Assembly: GCA_021030915.1 (NCBI GenBank)
Contig: JAGEMR010000051.1
Span: 1-64,000 of the forward strand
Direction: 5' to 3'
Origin: Astrothelium macrocarpum
Taxonomy: Eukaryota > Ascomycota > Dothideomycetes > Trypetheliales > Trypetheliaceae
DNA length: 64,000 nucleotides
Below the pieces are notes generated by a model. The model searched no databases and was not told the origin of the DNA. It saw nothing but the letters and a program-made list of their open reading frames with translations. Both the position numbers and the translations under genes were made by a program. Below are positions 44,608 to 56,596 of the stretch, in pieces (within the stretch, counting starts at the first letter, position 1; each line of letters opens with the position of its first letter).

Positions 44608-46200
44608 TCATGCAATGCGATCAGCCCATCCACCCAAGCTGTCCTTTGCACACAAGTTCTGTAAATGATCCTCCCTTAACTGAACCCAAATCTCATACGG
44701 CGGCTTCACGGTCCTGTTCTTCCCGCTTGCATCAGGGACATCTTTCCTCCTCGGAAGGACAACACTGCTGCCATCATCTGGCGCGTAGGGCTTGCGAAGA
44801 GATGTGGGATGCTCGCTTAGTGTTCCTGGAATTCCCCAAATAGTATCGGCGCCGAAGTTTACCCAGCTGGTACAGAAGAAGTCGGGTCCAAAGTAGTTGC
44901 GAAAGTTCCATCGGACGAGGTGGCATTTTGAAAGGGTAGTTGCCATGAAAGAAAGACGTTCCTGGACGTAGCTGGTGTCGACATCATTTATAGATTGTCG
45001 CAGGATTGCAGCAAGGTTTGTGAGCATGTCAAAATCCTTGTGGTCTTTGACAGTCACTTTGGTATAGTTTCTTGCAATCGTATCACCCAACATCTCCTTC
45101 ATTGGAGTATCTGGGGCGCTATCAGTCATAGGCGGCTCGTCCAGATTGGGAGTTGCAGAATCCAAGAAATCGCGGGTTGGAAGTGTCACTTGCGCAATCA
45201 TTGTTGCATTCCCGGGATAATCTTCACGAACATCAAGTTCGAACCGTTGGGGTCGTATGTCGACAGGGGTGAAGTACGTAGTTTGAGGGATGTCCTTGAT
45301 TTCTTGGGCGCGAGCACGTGTGACATAGAGCCACAACAGTGCATTAATGCAGTCATTGGTAGAGATCCAGAAGTCCTTGGTTGAAGATCCAACAACCTCA
45401 TTCAATGCATCTTTTAATCCATGAAGGCGTTCGTGTGAGAAGCTGAAGACACGTGCGTCAACAGGATGAATCGTATTCATGTTCTTAACAGAATTGATTC
45501 CTGTTGGACCTTCCTCTGGTTTGACCATGTCGTATCCTGTTGGAAATGCATCATGACCAACCGTTACTTTTGGTTGGAGGAGAAAGGTACGGTCCGCGAC
45601 GAGCTTCCTCTCAATAGCATCAGGTGAGGTCCCATTCCGGACTAGATCGCACCATTCCGTAAGGAATAGGTGCATGCCTGTTCCATCTCCAATGACATGT
45701 AAGAAAGATAGATGTAGGATGAGGCCGCCTTCAAAAAAGTTTGCAGTGACTGAGACAACAGGCTGAGGTTGACTCAGATCGGGAATATGTGGTACTGTGG
45801 TGAGGACCTTGTTGACTAGCTTCCTGCCAGGCATGCCCTCTGCTTGCAGCTCATCGTATTTATAAGGGAAGTCAACCTTGCTCGGATGATTGACAACGTA
45901 TTGAGGCGCTCCAACAGAATGAATTGTGTTTGGGTATTGAATCTCCATCGAGTCCAATTGCGTATCAGTTCCCTCAGTACGCAGTGTCATGACCAGATAG
46001 CCTGCCAGGTAAGGATAGCGAACAAAGAAGCAGTGAAGGCCAGTACGTATCCGCTCTGCTGCCTCGACTTCTTTGGAATTGTCAAAGGGCCAGATCATTG
46101 CGAGGCGAACGTACGAACGAGGGGCGAAATGGTCGGGGAGAGAAAGTGGCATGATCTGAATGCCAGGGTCACCCATGGCGACGAGGTTGAAAGTGGTCAA
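44608..46200 (-). CDS. BAHD / trichothecene 3-O-acetyltransferase-like acyltransferase
   Basis: Intronless, 530 residues, somewhat longer than the usual 450-500. The catalytic HxxxDG motif is present as H168-VIG-D172-G (FLHVIGDGTGMHLF). The second BAHD motif (DFGWG in plants) appears as WVNFGADTIWG with Asn in place of Asp, as is common in fungal members. The N-terminus shows the family pattern PLSLPDHFAPRSYVRLAM and RIRTGLHCFFVRYPYLAG. These enzymes transfer acyl groups from CoA to hydroxyls or amines and are often found in secondary metabolism, for example trichothecene acetylation. No other biosynthetic genes lie next to it, so the substrate is unknown; it may be a stand-alone detoxifying or metabolite-modifying enzyme. 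Confidence 0.87.
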   Translation of the reverse strand: MTTFNLVAMGDPGIQIMPLSLPDHFAPRSYVRLAMIWPFDNSKEVEAAERIRTGLHCFFVRYPYLAGYLVMTLRTEGTDTQLDSMEIQYPNTIHSVGAPQYVVNHPSKVDFPYKYDELQAEGMPGRKLVNKVLTTVPHIPDLSQPQPVVSVTANFFEGGLILHLSFLHVIGDGTGMHLFLTEWCDLVRNGTSPDAIERKLVADRTFLLQPKVTVGHDAFPTGYDMVKPEEGPTGINSVKNMNTIHPVDARVFSFSHERLHGLKDALNEVVGSSTKDFWISTNDCINALLWLYVTRARAQEIKDIPQTTYFTPVDIRPQRFELDVREDYPGNATMIAQVTLPTRDFLDSATPNLDEPPMTDSAPDTPMKEMLGDTIARNYTKVTVKDHKDFDMLTNLAAILRQSINDVDTSYVQERLSFMATTLSKCHLVRWNFRNYFGPDFFCTSWVNFGADTIWGIPGTLSEHPTSLRKPYAPDDGSSVVLPRRKDVPDASGKNRTVKPPYEIWVQLREDHLQNLCAKDSLGGWADRIA

Positions 46201-47541
46201 GCTATCTACAAAGAGTCTGTGGAAAGGAAAAAGTGGGTTGGCTCTTCGAGGTGCTCAGTTGGATTTATACAAGAATTGGAGTTGAGTGAGCGGTCGTTGA
46301 CGAACAACGATGCGGTACCTGAAAGGATGGTGAGTTAGCGGGTAACAAAACAAGCTTCTGGTGAAGTCTTCAGGTTGACAAATATTGCGTGGTCGAAGGT
46401 GCTGAGGTTACAGTGAAAGAACTTTTGAAGCACAATACACGTAGCCATACCCAAACCCACGGCACTGGCACAAAGTTTCCAGGCTCAGCAACATGCTCAG
46501 GTGCAGGTGGTGAACATCAGTGGTTACAGGCGGGAGCAGAGGCCCCAAAACCATCTCAGGATGCATCGTATCGGAACATGTGTTCGATCACAATGGGACC
46601 TACATTCCGGGCGTTTGAGATCGTCGCCTTACCCGCTTTTCACCCGAGCCGGTCGTTGGTGTGGCATATTCACCGCTGCAAGACGGTTGGAGTAGTGAGG
46701 CGACAGGGTGGTACCACATGTCTCCTGCCTTGCTGCGGTCCGGTTTGCCATGGTGACTAGGTACGGAGAGGTGAAGTAGCGCGCTGGGCAGGAGATATAT
46801 CCCGAGAAGCTCTGGCACAGCGTTTGCTAAACCTGCTTGATGCCTAGTGCTGCCAAGGTGGCGCAATGGATAGGCGAGTTGGAGCCGGGCTTCCGATGCA
46901 TTAGAAGGGGCAAGAGGGCCCGGAGGCAGTGAGCTTGACAAAAAGGGGGGTGTCGATCACTGGAGGGAGGCATACCCAAACGGTACAACAGTGTCGAGAG
47001 CCTGTCAGCAATCTGGAATTGTGTCTGGCCAGGCGGCAGCAGGCCAATTGGGCCAAGGCCAGGCTGGCTGGAGCCGGGGGAGCAGTGCCGTGCCAGTTGC
47101 AGGCAGGCTTTAATGCTTTGAGCTTACCGCTGCAAACAAGTCACACCCGCAGAGGGCGGGCAGCGCTCCAGCTCGCGGGGCTGAAATGACATAAGCGGCA
47201 CGGCTGCGGTCGCGACGATGTACCTCATGCCCCAGCGGTGACCCCGCCGTGCCATCGCCGACCTCCAGGGAGCCCGGTCGCATCCCGTTGGGACATCGGC
47301 CCGGACACCCGGACGGACCGTCCCGGCGTACCATCACGTGCTGTCATCTGTTGCTGTCTTGGCGCTGCCCACCTTAGTGTCCCTAGTGTTTGCTGCTAGT
47401 GCTGCTGGTGCTGCTAGTGCTGTTGCTCCTTCTCCGCGGCAGATCCTCGGCCCAGCCATTGTTGACGCTTGTAAACATCGCGAACACGCCCAGCGCCTCG
47501 CCAGATCCTGGCATTGCGCAACCCATGCCCGAGTCAACACC
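46201..47541. other. Divergent intergenic region with tRNA-like relic and trinucleotide-type repeat
   Basis: 1.34 kb between the acyltransferase start and the SMC2 start. It is GC-rich from about 46780. A stretch at 46852-46891 resembles the 5' half of a tRNA-Arg. At 47390-47428 a GCTGCTAGT/GCTGCTGGT imperfect repeat (9-bp register) lies in what should be the SMC2 leader. Open frames here have no recognisable product. Confidence 0.4.
46852..46891 (+). pseudogene. tRNA-Arg-like 5' half (A-box containing relic)
   Basis: GCCAAGGTGGCGCAATGGAT and the following bases closely resemble the acceptor strand, D-arm (internal A box) and first half of the anticodon stem of fungal tRNA-Arg. TTGGA can pair with a later TCCGA, but the loop between them is 8 nt instead of 7 and lacks the usual pyrimidine-T before the anticodon. 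No T-arm or B box (GGTTCRANYCC) follows. It is not a functional tRNA; a truncated pseudogene or tRNA-derived SINE head is possible. Confidence 0.35.
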
Positions 47542-50500
47542 ATGAGGGTTGTTGAAGTCATCATTGACGTGCGCCTTTCCCACGCGTTCTGTTTCTTTAT
47601 CTGATCTTATCTTGGCTGATGAATACAGGGTTTTAAATCGTACGCTGTACGGACCGTGATCTCAGGATGGTACGATCAACACCATATTGTACATGTCTTT
47701 TCTACAAACCCTCCTAACACGCTCTAGGGACGAGGCTTTCAACTCGATCACCGGCCTGAATGGCTCGGGCAAATCCAACATTCTCGATTCAATATGCTTC
47801 GTCCTCGGCATCACCAACATGACCACCGTTCGCGCCCAGAACCTCCAAGATTTAATCTACAAACGAGGCCAAGCAGGCGTGACTAAGGCGAGCGTCACCA
47901 TCGTCTTTGATAATCGCGACACATCCAAATCCCCAATAGGATTTGAAGAATACGCTCAGATATCCGTCACTCGCCAGATCGTGCTCGGGGGAACATCAAA
48001 ATACCTGATCAATGGACATCGCGCACAACAACAGACAGTCCAAAATTTGTTTCAATCTGTACAACTGAATATCAACAACCCCAATTTTTTGATCATGCAG
48101 GGGCGCATTACAAAGGTACTGAATATGAAGCCGGTGGAGATTCTGGCTATGATCGAGGAGGCAGCTGGTACGCGCATGTTCGAGGATCGACGAGACAAAG
48201 CATTCAAGACCATGGCGAAGAAAGAGATGAAGGTTCAAGAAATCACCGAGCTCCTCAGAGATGAGATTGATCCGAAATTAGAAAAGCTACGAGCAGAGAA
48301 GCGTGCCTTTTTGGACTTTCAACAAACACAGAGTGACCTCGAACGCTTGATGCGATTAGTCGTAGCCCATGATTATGTCAAAGGGAAGAGCAAGCTGAAG
48401 CAGGCAGCAGAGCAGCTGGAGGCGAAACAAAACAGAGCGACCGAACTGGAGGAGTCCGCTGAGAGGCTAAAGCGCGAAATCGAGCTATTACAGGAGGATA
48501 TTAAGAAAGTCAAGGCCGACAGAGAGAAGGAGATGAAGAAAGGCGGTATATATCAGGCGCTGGAAGATGAAGTAAAGAATAATTCTCACGAGGTCGTTCG
48601 GCTCTCAACAGTCCTAGATCTCAAAAAGTCGAGCATGAAAGAAGAGGTTGAAAGGAAGGCCAAGATAGCGCAGACTGTCAAGGACTTGGAGGAGCAACTA
48701 CAGGCAAAGACCAAAGTCTACGAAAAACTACAGCAAAAATTTGACACTGCCAATACCGATCTCAAAAAACAGAGCGAGGAAGTGGAGCAGAAAGAAGAGC
48801 TTCTCCAAACCCTTCAGACTGGAGTTGCTTCTCGGGAAGGTCAGGAGTCTGGGTACCAAGGACAGCTTCAAGACGCAAGAAACCGAGCAAGCGCTGCAGC
48901 AACAGAGCAAGAGCAAGCAAAGCTCAAAATCACTCATCTCGAAAAACGCATCAAAGAAGATGAGCCACGAGCCAAAAAAGCAAAAGAACAGAACAGTGGT
49001 CTCCTAAAGGACCTCGAAGGCCTGCGTACCCAAGCAAAGAAGCTGGAAGGTGACTTGACCAAGCTTGGATTCGAGCCTGGACAAGAAGAGCGCATGTACG
49101 AGAATGAAGCAGATCTTCAGAAGCAAATTCGGGAGTTGCGAGAACAGTCTGACTCTATGAAGCGGAAAGTCGCAAATATAGACTTTAGCTACAGCGATCC
49201 GTCTCCTGCCTTTGACCGAACCAAAGTCAAAGGCCTTGTCGCCCAACTTTTCACGTTGGACAAACATCACACCCGGGCAGGCACTGCATTGGAAATATGT
49301 GCTGGCGGTCGGCTTTACAACGTCGTTGTTGACACAGCAGATACGGGCACACAACTACTGCAGAACGGAAAGCTACGAAAACGAGTAACCATAATCCCGT
49401 TGAACAAGATTGCCGCATTCCGAGCATCTGCAGAAAAGATCGCTGCAGCACAGAAACTCGCTCCTGGCAAAGTTGATCTCGCGCTTTCGCTCATTGGTTA
49501 TGATGATGAAGTCAATGCTGCGATGGAATATGTTTTCGGTTCCACACTCGTATGTGAGGATGCAGACACCGCAAAACGAGTGACTTTTGATCCCACGGTC
49601 CGCATGAAAAGCGTGACACTTGAAGGGGATGTTTACGACCCGTCAGGCACTCTTTCCGGAGGTAGCTCTCCCCAATCTAGTGGTGTCCTTGTCACACTAC
49701 AGAAACTCAATGAGCTCACAAAGGAGATGACTATGGCAGAGAAGGCTCTCGTTGAATTACAAGCTACCATGGCAAGGGAAAAGAAGAAGCTTGATTCTGC
49801 CAGAAATATCAAGCAAGAACTAGACCTCAAAACACACGAAATAAAACTCACCGAGGAACAAATCGGCAACAACTCATCTACATCTATCATTCAAGCACTC
49901 GAGGAAATGCATGCTTCTGTGATGCAGTTAAAAGCTGACATTGCTGATGCCAAAACACGGCATGATGAAGCCACAAAAGACGCAAAGCGCATTGAAAGGG
50001 ACATGAACGAATTCAATAACAACAAGGATAGCAAGCTCGCAGAACTTCAGGCAACTTTAGACAAGCTCAAGAAAACGCTTAGTAGGAACTCTGCGTCAAT
50101 CAAGCCGTTACAACAGGAAATGCGAGAAGCTATGATGGAGTCGGAACAGTGTGGTGTAGATCTCGCGTCCGCACAAGAGCAACTTCAGGACGTAGAGACT
50201 GCACTAAAAACGCAGCGAGACGAGCTAAATGGCCTTGTAGAAGAACAGAACCAGGCCAAGGTAAAACACAGCGTTACCTTTATAGGCCAAGCTTACAATG
50301 ATTTAGGAAGCACACACAATGGCGCAAGCGCGTCTCAATGACGAACAAGCCAAACTAGCAGGCTATGACGATGAACTCCGAGCTCTCGAAGAAGCGTCTC
50401 GCAGCAAGTCCGCTTCCATCACCGAGGAAGGTCTCGAGCAACAAAAACTAGGCCATGCCCTCGAAAAACTTGAAAAAGAACAAACCGTCTTCACCCAGTC

Positions 50501-51323
50501 CCTGAGTGCGCTAGAAAAAGAGCACGAATGGATCGAGTCAGAACACGAACTCTTCGGTCGCGCAAACTCACCCTACGACTTCCACGGCCAAAACATGTCT
50601 GAGTGCAAATCGAGCCTGAAGAATCTGACGGAGCGTTTTCAGGGCATGAAGAAAAAGATTAATCCGAAAGTAATGAACATGATTGACAGTGTAGAGAAGA
50701 AAGAGACGAGCTTGAAGGGGATGATGCGCACTGTCATCAAGGACAAGCATAAAATCGAGGAAACGATCCGCAGTCTGGACGAGTACAAAAAGGAGGCTCT
50801 GCTCAAGACGTGGGAGAAGGTGAATGGTGACTTTGGCCAAATCTTTAACGAGCTGCTGCCGGGCAGTTTTGCAAAGTTGGAGCCACCAGAGGGGAAAAGC
50901 GTGAGTGATGGGTTGGAGGTCAGGGTTTGTTTAGGGAAGGTGTGGAAGCAGAGTTTGACAGAGTTGAGTGGTGGCCAAAGGTAAAAACCCAAAAAACAAA
51001 ATCCTCCGAAACCAGCGTCATATTGAGTCGCCTGTACTAATTATTCTTTTTTCCGAAGGTCGCTTATCGCGCTCTCCCTCATCATGGCACTTTTACAGTT
51101 CAAACCGGCGCCGATGTATATTCTAGACGAAGTCGATGCTGCGCTTGATCTGTCGCATACGCAAAATATTGGTCGGCTTATCAAGACGAGGTTCAAGGGG
51201 TCGCAGTTTATCGTCGTCAGTTTGAAGGATGGCATGTTTCAAAATGCAAATCGCATTTTTCGGACGAGGTTTACAGAGGGAACGAGCGTGGTTCAGGCGT
51301 TGACACCGGCTGATCTGAAGTAA
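47542..51323 (+). CDS. SMC2: SMC2 condensin ATPase subunit
   Basis: Five exons: 47542-47568, 47629-47669, 47728-50260, 50307-50980 and 51059-51323. The introns are 60, 58, 46 and 78 bp, GT-AG, and phases close exactly to 1179 residues, the normal SMC2 length. Exons 1 and 2 are tiny (9 and ~14 codons) and encode the first strand MRVVEVIIDGFKSYA; starting at a later ATG would lose it. Walker A is GLNGSGKS at 32-39, the Q-loop lies in the NFLIMQGRI region, and two long coiled coils flank a central hinge (roughly residues 510-680). The ABC signature LSGGQ is at 1087-1091 and Walker B MYILDE at 1111-1116. SMC2 pairs with SMC4 in condensin to compact mitotic chromosomes. Intron 1 contains ACGCGT, an MCB-type hexamer. 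Confidence 0.97.
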
Positions 51324-52242
51324 TGCGTTCTATCTTGGGAATTGTGGGCATGATTGTTCGGGCGGGTCTTTCAGATTTTGGACAACGCTGCATCCTGTCC
51401 ATCTTGGAAAGGATGGTAGGAGTTTGGCATGACATTGAAGGGGGGCTGCAACATATATCTTTTGGTCCTTGTGCATGGCCCATCGTATTCGTCTGCAATT
51501 TCTTAATCCGATATCCAAACTTTCCAGATTTTAGGGTGCTGCATCAACTTTTCCACGCTATCCCGTAATCGGCGTAGCTCCACCTACCTTCCATCATTTA
51601 TGCTCATCATACATAAGCGTCTCCACGATACAGCACCGGGCTTCCACTATCGAATTCGCACAAGCTAGTGAAAAATAGCTTCATGTACCTTCTTGGACCC
51701 TGTTGCCTTCAGGCCGACAGTCTAGCCCAGTGATGAGATAGCTCTCGCATTATCGTGACGCATTGTGCACATACCTCGCCTCGTAAGGCGTGCTAATAAG
51801 ACGAAAGAGAAGATGATACCAAACGTATCCAATGAATTCAGAGAAGACGCGTCGTGGCAAAATACGCGGAGCGCAGAGGAGTTTGCCATCATGTAAGATC
51901 TGCATTCCATGGACGGAACTCTCAGCGCTAGTCACAGACTATCTATCATGCTCGACGTCGACTACTCGATCACCCTGTCAAATGTACAAAGTACCGAGCA
52001 ATATGCCACCTTGTTAAACAAAGCGGCCCCCAAGAGGCTAAAGGGCCAAGTGTGTGATGTCCCGTCACGGCTCACGGCTGATGAGGCACTCTACAGCGAA
52101 CCAAGAAGAGAAATTTCCGATCTCCAAGATAAGCTGCATGCGGCACAGCATGCAATACGCAGATAGGGCCACTGACTGAACGACCGGCCTTTCTATCAAT
52201 TTTAGGACCTCAAGTTACCCTATGTACCAAGTAAGCTGACGC
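51324..52242. other. Convergent intergenic region
   Basis: 919 bp between the SMC2 and alcohol dehydrogenase 3' ends. An 85-codon plus-strand frame at 51909-52166 ends in a charged helical stretch (SEPRREISDLQDKLHAAQHAIRR), but has no recognisable family or clear start. It is possibly a gene remnant. Confidence 0.35.
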
Positions 52243-53331
52243 CTAATGTACCCCAGGTGCTTCCAGCACAGCCCTGTATCGGATTTTTCCGTCACGCAGG
52301 TTCTGCATGGCTCGCTCGATCCCAGCTACGTTAAGCGGATAATGCTCAATCGTCGCCCTGATATTGTGAAAGGCCACGAAGTCCAGCATACGACGGTACC
52401 CGGCACGGGGAGCTATGATGCTGGCCTGGACTCGCACGCCGCCCAAGAGCCAAGGGAGATATGGGATCTTGAGTTCGTCGAATGACAGAGTCAGTGGGTA
52501 CACGGTACCGGGCTTGTACATGATGGGCAAGTACAGATCCCATGGCACCTGGAAGCTCGCGCAGAGAAGGAGATGATGGATCGGCCGAACTGTGCCTTCG
52601 AAGCTGTCCACTCCCTTCGTCGCATAGAACTCATGTGCACCGTACTGCATGGCCTCCTCGCGCTTGCTCTCTGTGCTTGAGAAGACGACCACTTCGCAAC
52701 CGAACTTGTTGGCGAATTGAATTGCCATGTGACCTAGACCACCAATACCAATAATGCCCACGCGCTGAGTTGGTCGTACATCAAACATGTCAAAGACATT
52801 GAAGACCGTGGCAGCCCCACACATCAGAGCAGCGCCAGCGGCGGGGCTTAAACCTGGTGGAAGATCGTAGGTAAAGGATTCGCGAAATACGATGTGAGAG
52901 GCCATGGAACCAATGTCATATTCACTAAAGCCGTAGAAAAGCCGATCGGGACAGAATATTTCGAGACCTTCAAGGCATTGCGAGCAATGACCACAGGACC
53001 CACGCTGGTACCCAAAGGCGACAGACTGTCCACTGAGCATATCTTAGTATTAATTCTTGTCGAAACACGAGGAAGCCAATTGAAATGTAGCATACACTTG
53101 CAATCTCTTCACTTCTGGACCAAGCTTTTCGACGATACCAGCGCCTTCGTGCCCAAGGCACATATCCTGATCGAGATAATGCTCATCCGTTCCGCAAAGA
53201 CTGCTATGTGTGATCTTGATGAGCACCTCGTCGCCATTGAGCTTGTCTCGATGCGTTGTTCCTTCAACAATGCGTCGGCTGGGCGAGCCTTTGTAGATGG
53301 TGAAATCGACGCCTGTATCCGTGGAAGCCAT
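52243..53331 (-). CDS. Zinc-dependent medium-chain alcohol dehydrogenase
   Basis: Two exons, 53331-53096 and 53032-52243, joined by a 63-bp GT-AG intron (phase 2), give 341 residues. Splicing restores KRLQVGQSVAFGYQRGSCGHC. Catalytic zinc ligands are visible: C46 in SSLCGTDEHYL, H61-E62 in the GHEGAG signature, and a cysteine near 149 (ALMCGAAT). The structural zinc site is C92-x2-C95-x2-C98-x7-C106. The Rossmann motif GIGGLG is at about 173-178 with acidic/Ser residues at the end of the second strand (FSSTESKREEA), suggesting NADP(H) use as in cinnamyl-alcohol-type enzymes. It oxidises or reduces an alcohol/aldehyde pair; substrate unknown. The family and zinc sites are intact, so it is probably active. 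Confidence 0.92.
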
Positions 53332-54234
53332 GTTGAGTGTATGGTAAATTAAATGACCATTACTCGCAAGGTCTTATACTCGAGGGTCAGATAGCCTCGT
53401 TGACTTGCTCTGCTTGCCGTTTTCGTTTTCCACTTTACTGATCATGACCAGGAGAAGCGGCGAAAACTAGGAGAAGATAACGGGCCGCATAACTTGTCTT
53501 CGCCGCACTGCTGCATGCTTGCCATGAAACAGCAATTGCTGCGGATGTTTACTTCCGATCACCAAGCTAATGCTCAAACATGAGCTACCTCACCAATGAG
53601 TTGTTTGCTCAGAGTGTGCCAGGTCAATTCGAGTGTACCCACGTCTTCACACCCTTGCAACCACGGGTGCTGCTGCCCAAAATTGCCCGTTTTGGTGTTG
53701 GCTATAGGCCTCCCAGCTGACTGATTGAATGGTCATCAGGCAACTGTGAAGGTGGAAATCTTATGTCATGAGACATGGATGTGTCACCGGAAATTTGCTG
53801 CTGCAGCTAACATGACCTTTGATTACTGTCGATTACTTTTGGAAAATGGTGACATGGAGATAATTTCGAGTGCAGCGCACCAGTAGCGAAGAGGCAATGT
53901 TCCGATGGCGACCAATGGCGATTAAGTTAGCCTTGGACTTGTTCAGAAGGTTGGTCAATCAGCTCGTTTTGCAATCACTCCTCCCCTTTCCGCCTTAAAA
54001 GACAATCTTCGATGACCCCCCTCTCTCAAAAATCACCAGTGAAGTAATAACATATCACAAAGCCTTTTGTAGATGAAATTTATGTGGTAGTGCGGCAGGT
54101 CATAGTAAGTTGGGTCTTTCTTTGATGCGCGTCGGCAAACAAAGCATTCTCCTAATGCTGGATTGGTTGAGCCAAACCACTGAAGAGGCAATTCTTGAGA
54201 TGGAGATTTCTTCTCGCCCAGGAATATAGCAATC
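53332..54234. other. Intergenic region
   Basis: 903 bp between two minus-strand genes: the ADH promoter and the ankyrin-protein 3' UTR. Nothing else recognised. Confidence 0.4.
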
Positions 54235-55338
54235 CTATGATGCCTCTCTCCGGTCCTTATTCCCATTGCTATCTTGAGCTTTCACCCATCTCCTTGCCTT
54301 CACCCCTTCCTCGACGACCTTCTTCATTTCCTCGCTACGATACCGCGCTTGGGAAACCGCATTCCCGTACGTCCCATCTGCTTCCGGGTCCGCCCCTTGT
54401 TCTAAGAGCCATCTCACCCTCTCCACTGCTCCCGCCATTGTTGCGATCAAAATAGGTAGTCGCGGCACTCTGTGCTGAGTTCCGTCTCTCTGATTGACAT
54501 CTGCCCCGTGCCTGACGAGTAGATCCATAATTGGAACTCTGTCCTCATCGAATTCTCGGGTCGGACCCGGACAATTGTAGATACTCGTGCCATTGAGGCG
54601 TGCGCCGGCGGCATGATGCAGCGGTAACCCATATTCTACTCGTGCGCCTGCGTCGAGTAGTAAGCGCACAGCTTCAAGAGTACCACTTCTGGCTACCGTC
54701 TCCAGCGCGCTGCAGGATTTTGTTTCGGGTGGCCCCAGCATTGCTCTCTTGGGGCGCTGAATGCCAAGGTTGGGATCTGCGCCGTGATCGAGGAACCACC
54801 GAAGGACCGGGAGATTCGTAACAACACTTGGGAGCAGCACCTCCCCGTAGTAGCTAGGCATGTTTGGCGTCCAGCCATGTTCCGCCAAAACTTCAAACAG
54901 AGGAATTTGCTGGGCTTCGGGCGCGAGGAGAACGTGAGAAGGTACGTCGCGGCTGACGACGGCACCTGCTGAGAGTAGATATCGTGCAATCTCGACTTGT
55001 CCGACTTTCAGTGCAGCGACAAGGCCGCAGTACAGAAACCGTGGTGTACTCCGCTCACTAGCAACGATTGCTTGGACCTCCTCGATGGGACCTTTACGAC
55101 AGGCGAATTTGAGTTTGGCAGATTCGTCGTACCAAAAGTCGTAGTCTGCGGCCTGGATAGGAATGTCGTCAAGGACAGAGCCCATCGATAGAGGTACGTT
55201 TCGTGAAGACGGAGTCGTCCTAGCGGTAGTCTCACCGTTCGCCTGTAGCTGGTCCTGCATCAGTTGCACTTGACGTAGATGCTCTTGTCTCATAGTCAAC
55301 ATATGTTGCGCTTGTTGACGCGCCTGTGCGTTAGCCAT
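54235..55338 (-). CDS. Ankyrin-repeat protein
   Basis: Intronless, 367 residues. The N-terminal ~40 residues are Gln-rich and helical (MANAQARQQAQHMLTMRQEHLRQVQ pattern). From about residue 75 a series of degenerate ankyrin repeats follows, most visible as ARYLLSAGA, LRWFLDHGADPNLG, VRLLLDAGARVEYGLPLHHAAGA, MDLLVRHGADVNQRDG and VRWLLEQGADPEADG. It ends in a basic helical tail. No enzymatic, F-box or NACHT domain is attached and there is no signal peptide. It is probably an intracellular protein-binding scaffold; partners unknown. Confidence 0.85.
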   Translation of the reverse strand: MANAQARQQAQHMLTMRQEHLRQVQLMQDQLQANGETTARTTPSSRNVPLSMGSVLDDIPIQAADYDFWYDESAKLKFACRKGPIEEVQAIVASERSTPRFLYCGLVAALKVGQVEIARYLLSAGAVVSRDVPSHVLLAPEAQQIPLFEVLAEHGWTPNMPSYYGEVLLPSVVTNLPVLRWFLDHGADPNLGIQRPKRAMLGPPETKSCSALETVARSGTLEAVRLLLDAGARVEYGLPLHHAAGARLNGTSIYNCPGPTREFDEDRVPIMDLLVRHGADVNQRDGTQHRVPRLPILIATMAGAVERVRWLLEQGADPEADGTYGNAVSQARYRSEEMKKVVEEGVKARRWVKAQDSNGNKDRREAS

Positions 55339-56596
55339 TCTTCGATTTCCTCACGAGGGTTTCATCAACGATGCTATCCGTCGAACCAAGTCAGATTGAT
55401 ACTGTTAATGGTTTGGAATACATAGATATTTCTGCTCTACGGTATGTGATGTTTGCGCCAGGAGTTGACTCGTATGTGTGTGGCCTATCGAGACAGCGAT
55501 ATCAGAGATCACTGGTGAGTTCGAGTAGCACCCACAGTAATTTCGTACCATAAAGAGGGTTGAAGAAAGGTTTTGAACTTAGTATGGGTGTGGCGGTAGG
55601 GAGTATAGACCGAGAAAGAATGCGCATACGTAAGATTCCGCCTGATGTTCTAGCTCGTGACATTCTTCTATATCACATTGAAGTAGGTTCAGCATAGAGA
55701 CCAGCCTCACGCTTTATGTGTGGCTACATGAAATGCCTATTCTACATTGAGCAAAAAGCAACAGAACAATCGGCACTAATTCGACGCCACTTCATGATCA
55801 TTGAGTCATAGGGTGTATGGATTTTAAGATCCTGCAGGCGTATCAACTTTTATAACAATTGGCAGATCCATCACGTGAGCAAATTCTTCTTCTGTCGAAT
55901 TCGATATCTCAGGGATCTAATCTTACCCATGGTCCATCATGGAAGAATTCCATCTCCTTGATATGCTGTCTATGCCACGTTAGTCTCACATGGGAAGCAC
56001 CTTACCTAACTCTGTTTTTGTTTACGAATCTGAGTAATCAATTTGTTACTGAGGCCTGTCCTGGGCGGTGCTGGTGAGAATCCTTGAGCGTCACTGAGCA
56101 GGGTCCAGTTCTGATAAGTGGGCCCTCCGTTTAGGTCCACCATCCCGATTAGATCGCTCACCTCTGTTAATCAGTTGTTTGTACCAGAGCGTTTCCACAC
56201 ACGCTTTCCACAAGCTGTATAAGTACTGCTAAGAAACATAGACTCATGATTAGTTGGATAGAAAGTAGAAGATGCAGGGGAATAGAGAGAAGCGGGGCGG
56301 AGGAATCGTTGCGAAATATGCAATTGGCGAGCAGTGGAAGCAGAGGCTATCCCGAGTAGAAATAGCCTTGGTAGAAGAGATTCTATCTCTTCTTTCGGTT
56401 TGATCTCAACGTGTCACATTCAAAGTACCAGAAGAGTCATCCCTACGAGTTAGTAAGTTGCCGTATCAGGGACCTACTTCAATGATCAAACCGAACGCAA
56501 TCTCGTACAGCCTAGGCTATCCCCGTCTAACAATGATTGTCTTGATATGAACGAATAGCATCAACCAGTCATATCCAGCTCACAAGTCAATGTCCA
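55339..56596. other. Gene-free stretch
   Basis: About 1.26 kb between the ankyrin gene promoter and the end of the NDT80-domain gene. No coding sequence, RNA gene or clear repeat recognised. Confidence 0.4.

Noticed and set aside
46852..46925. Functional tRNA-Arg
   Set aside because: The 5' half looks right, but the anticodon loop is 8 nt without the conserved T, and no T-arm or B box follows.
51909..52166. 85-codon frame between SMC2 and ADH
   Set aside because: The charged C-terminal helix looks protein-like, but the start lies in random sequence and no family is recognised; not annotated as a gene.
44608..53331. Secondary-metabolite cluster of acyltransferase plus alcohol dehydrogenase
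   Set aside because: SMC2 lies between them, and no backbone synthase, P450, transporter or pathway regulator is present; co-location looks incidental.
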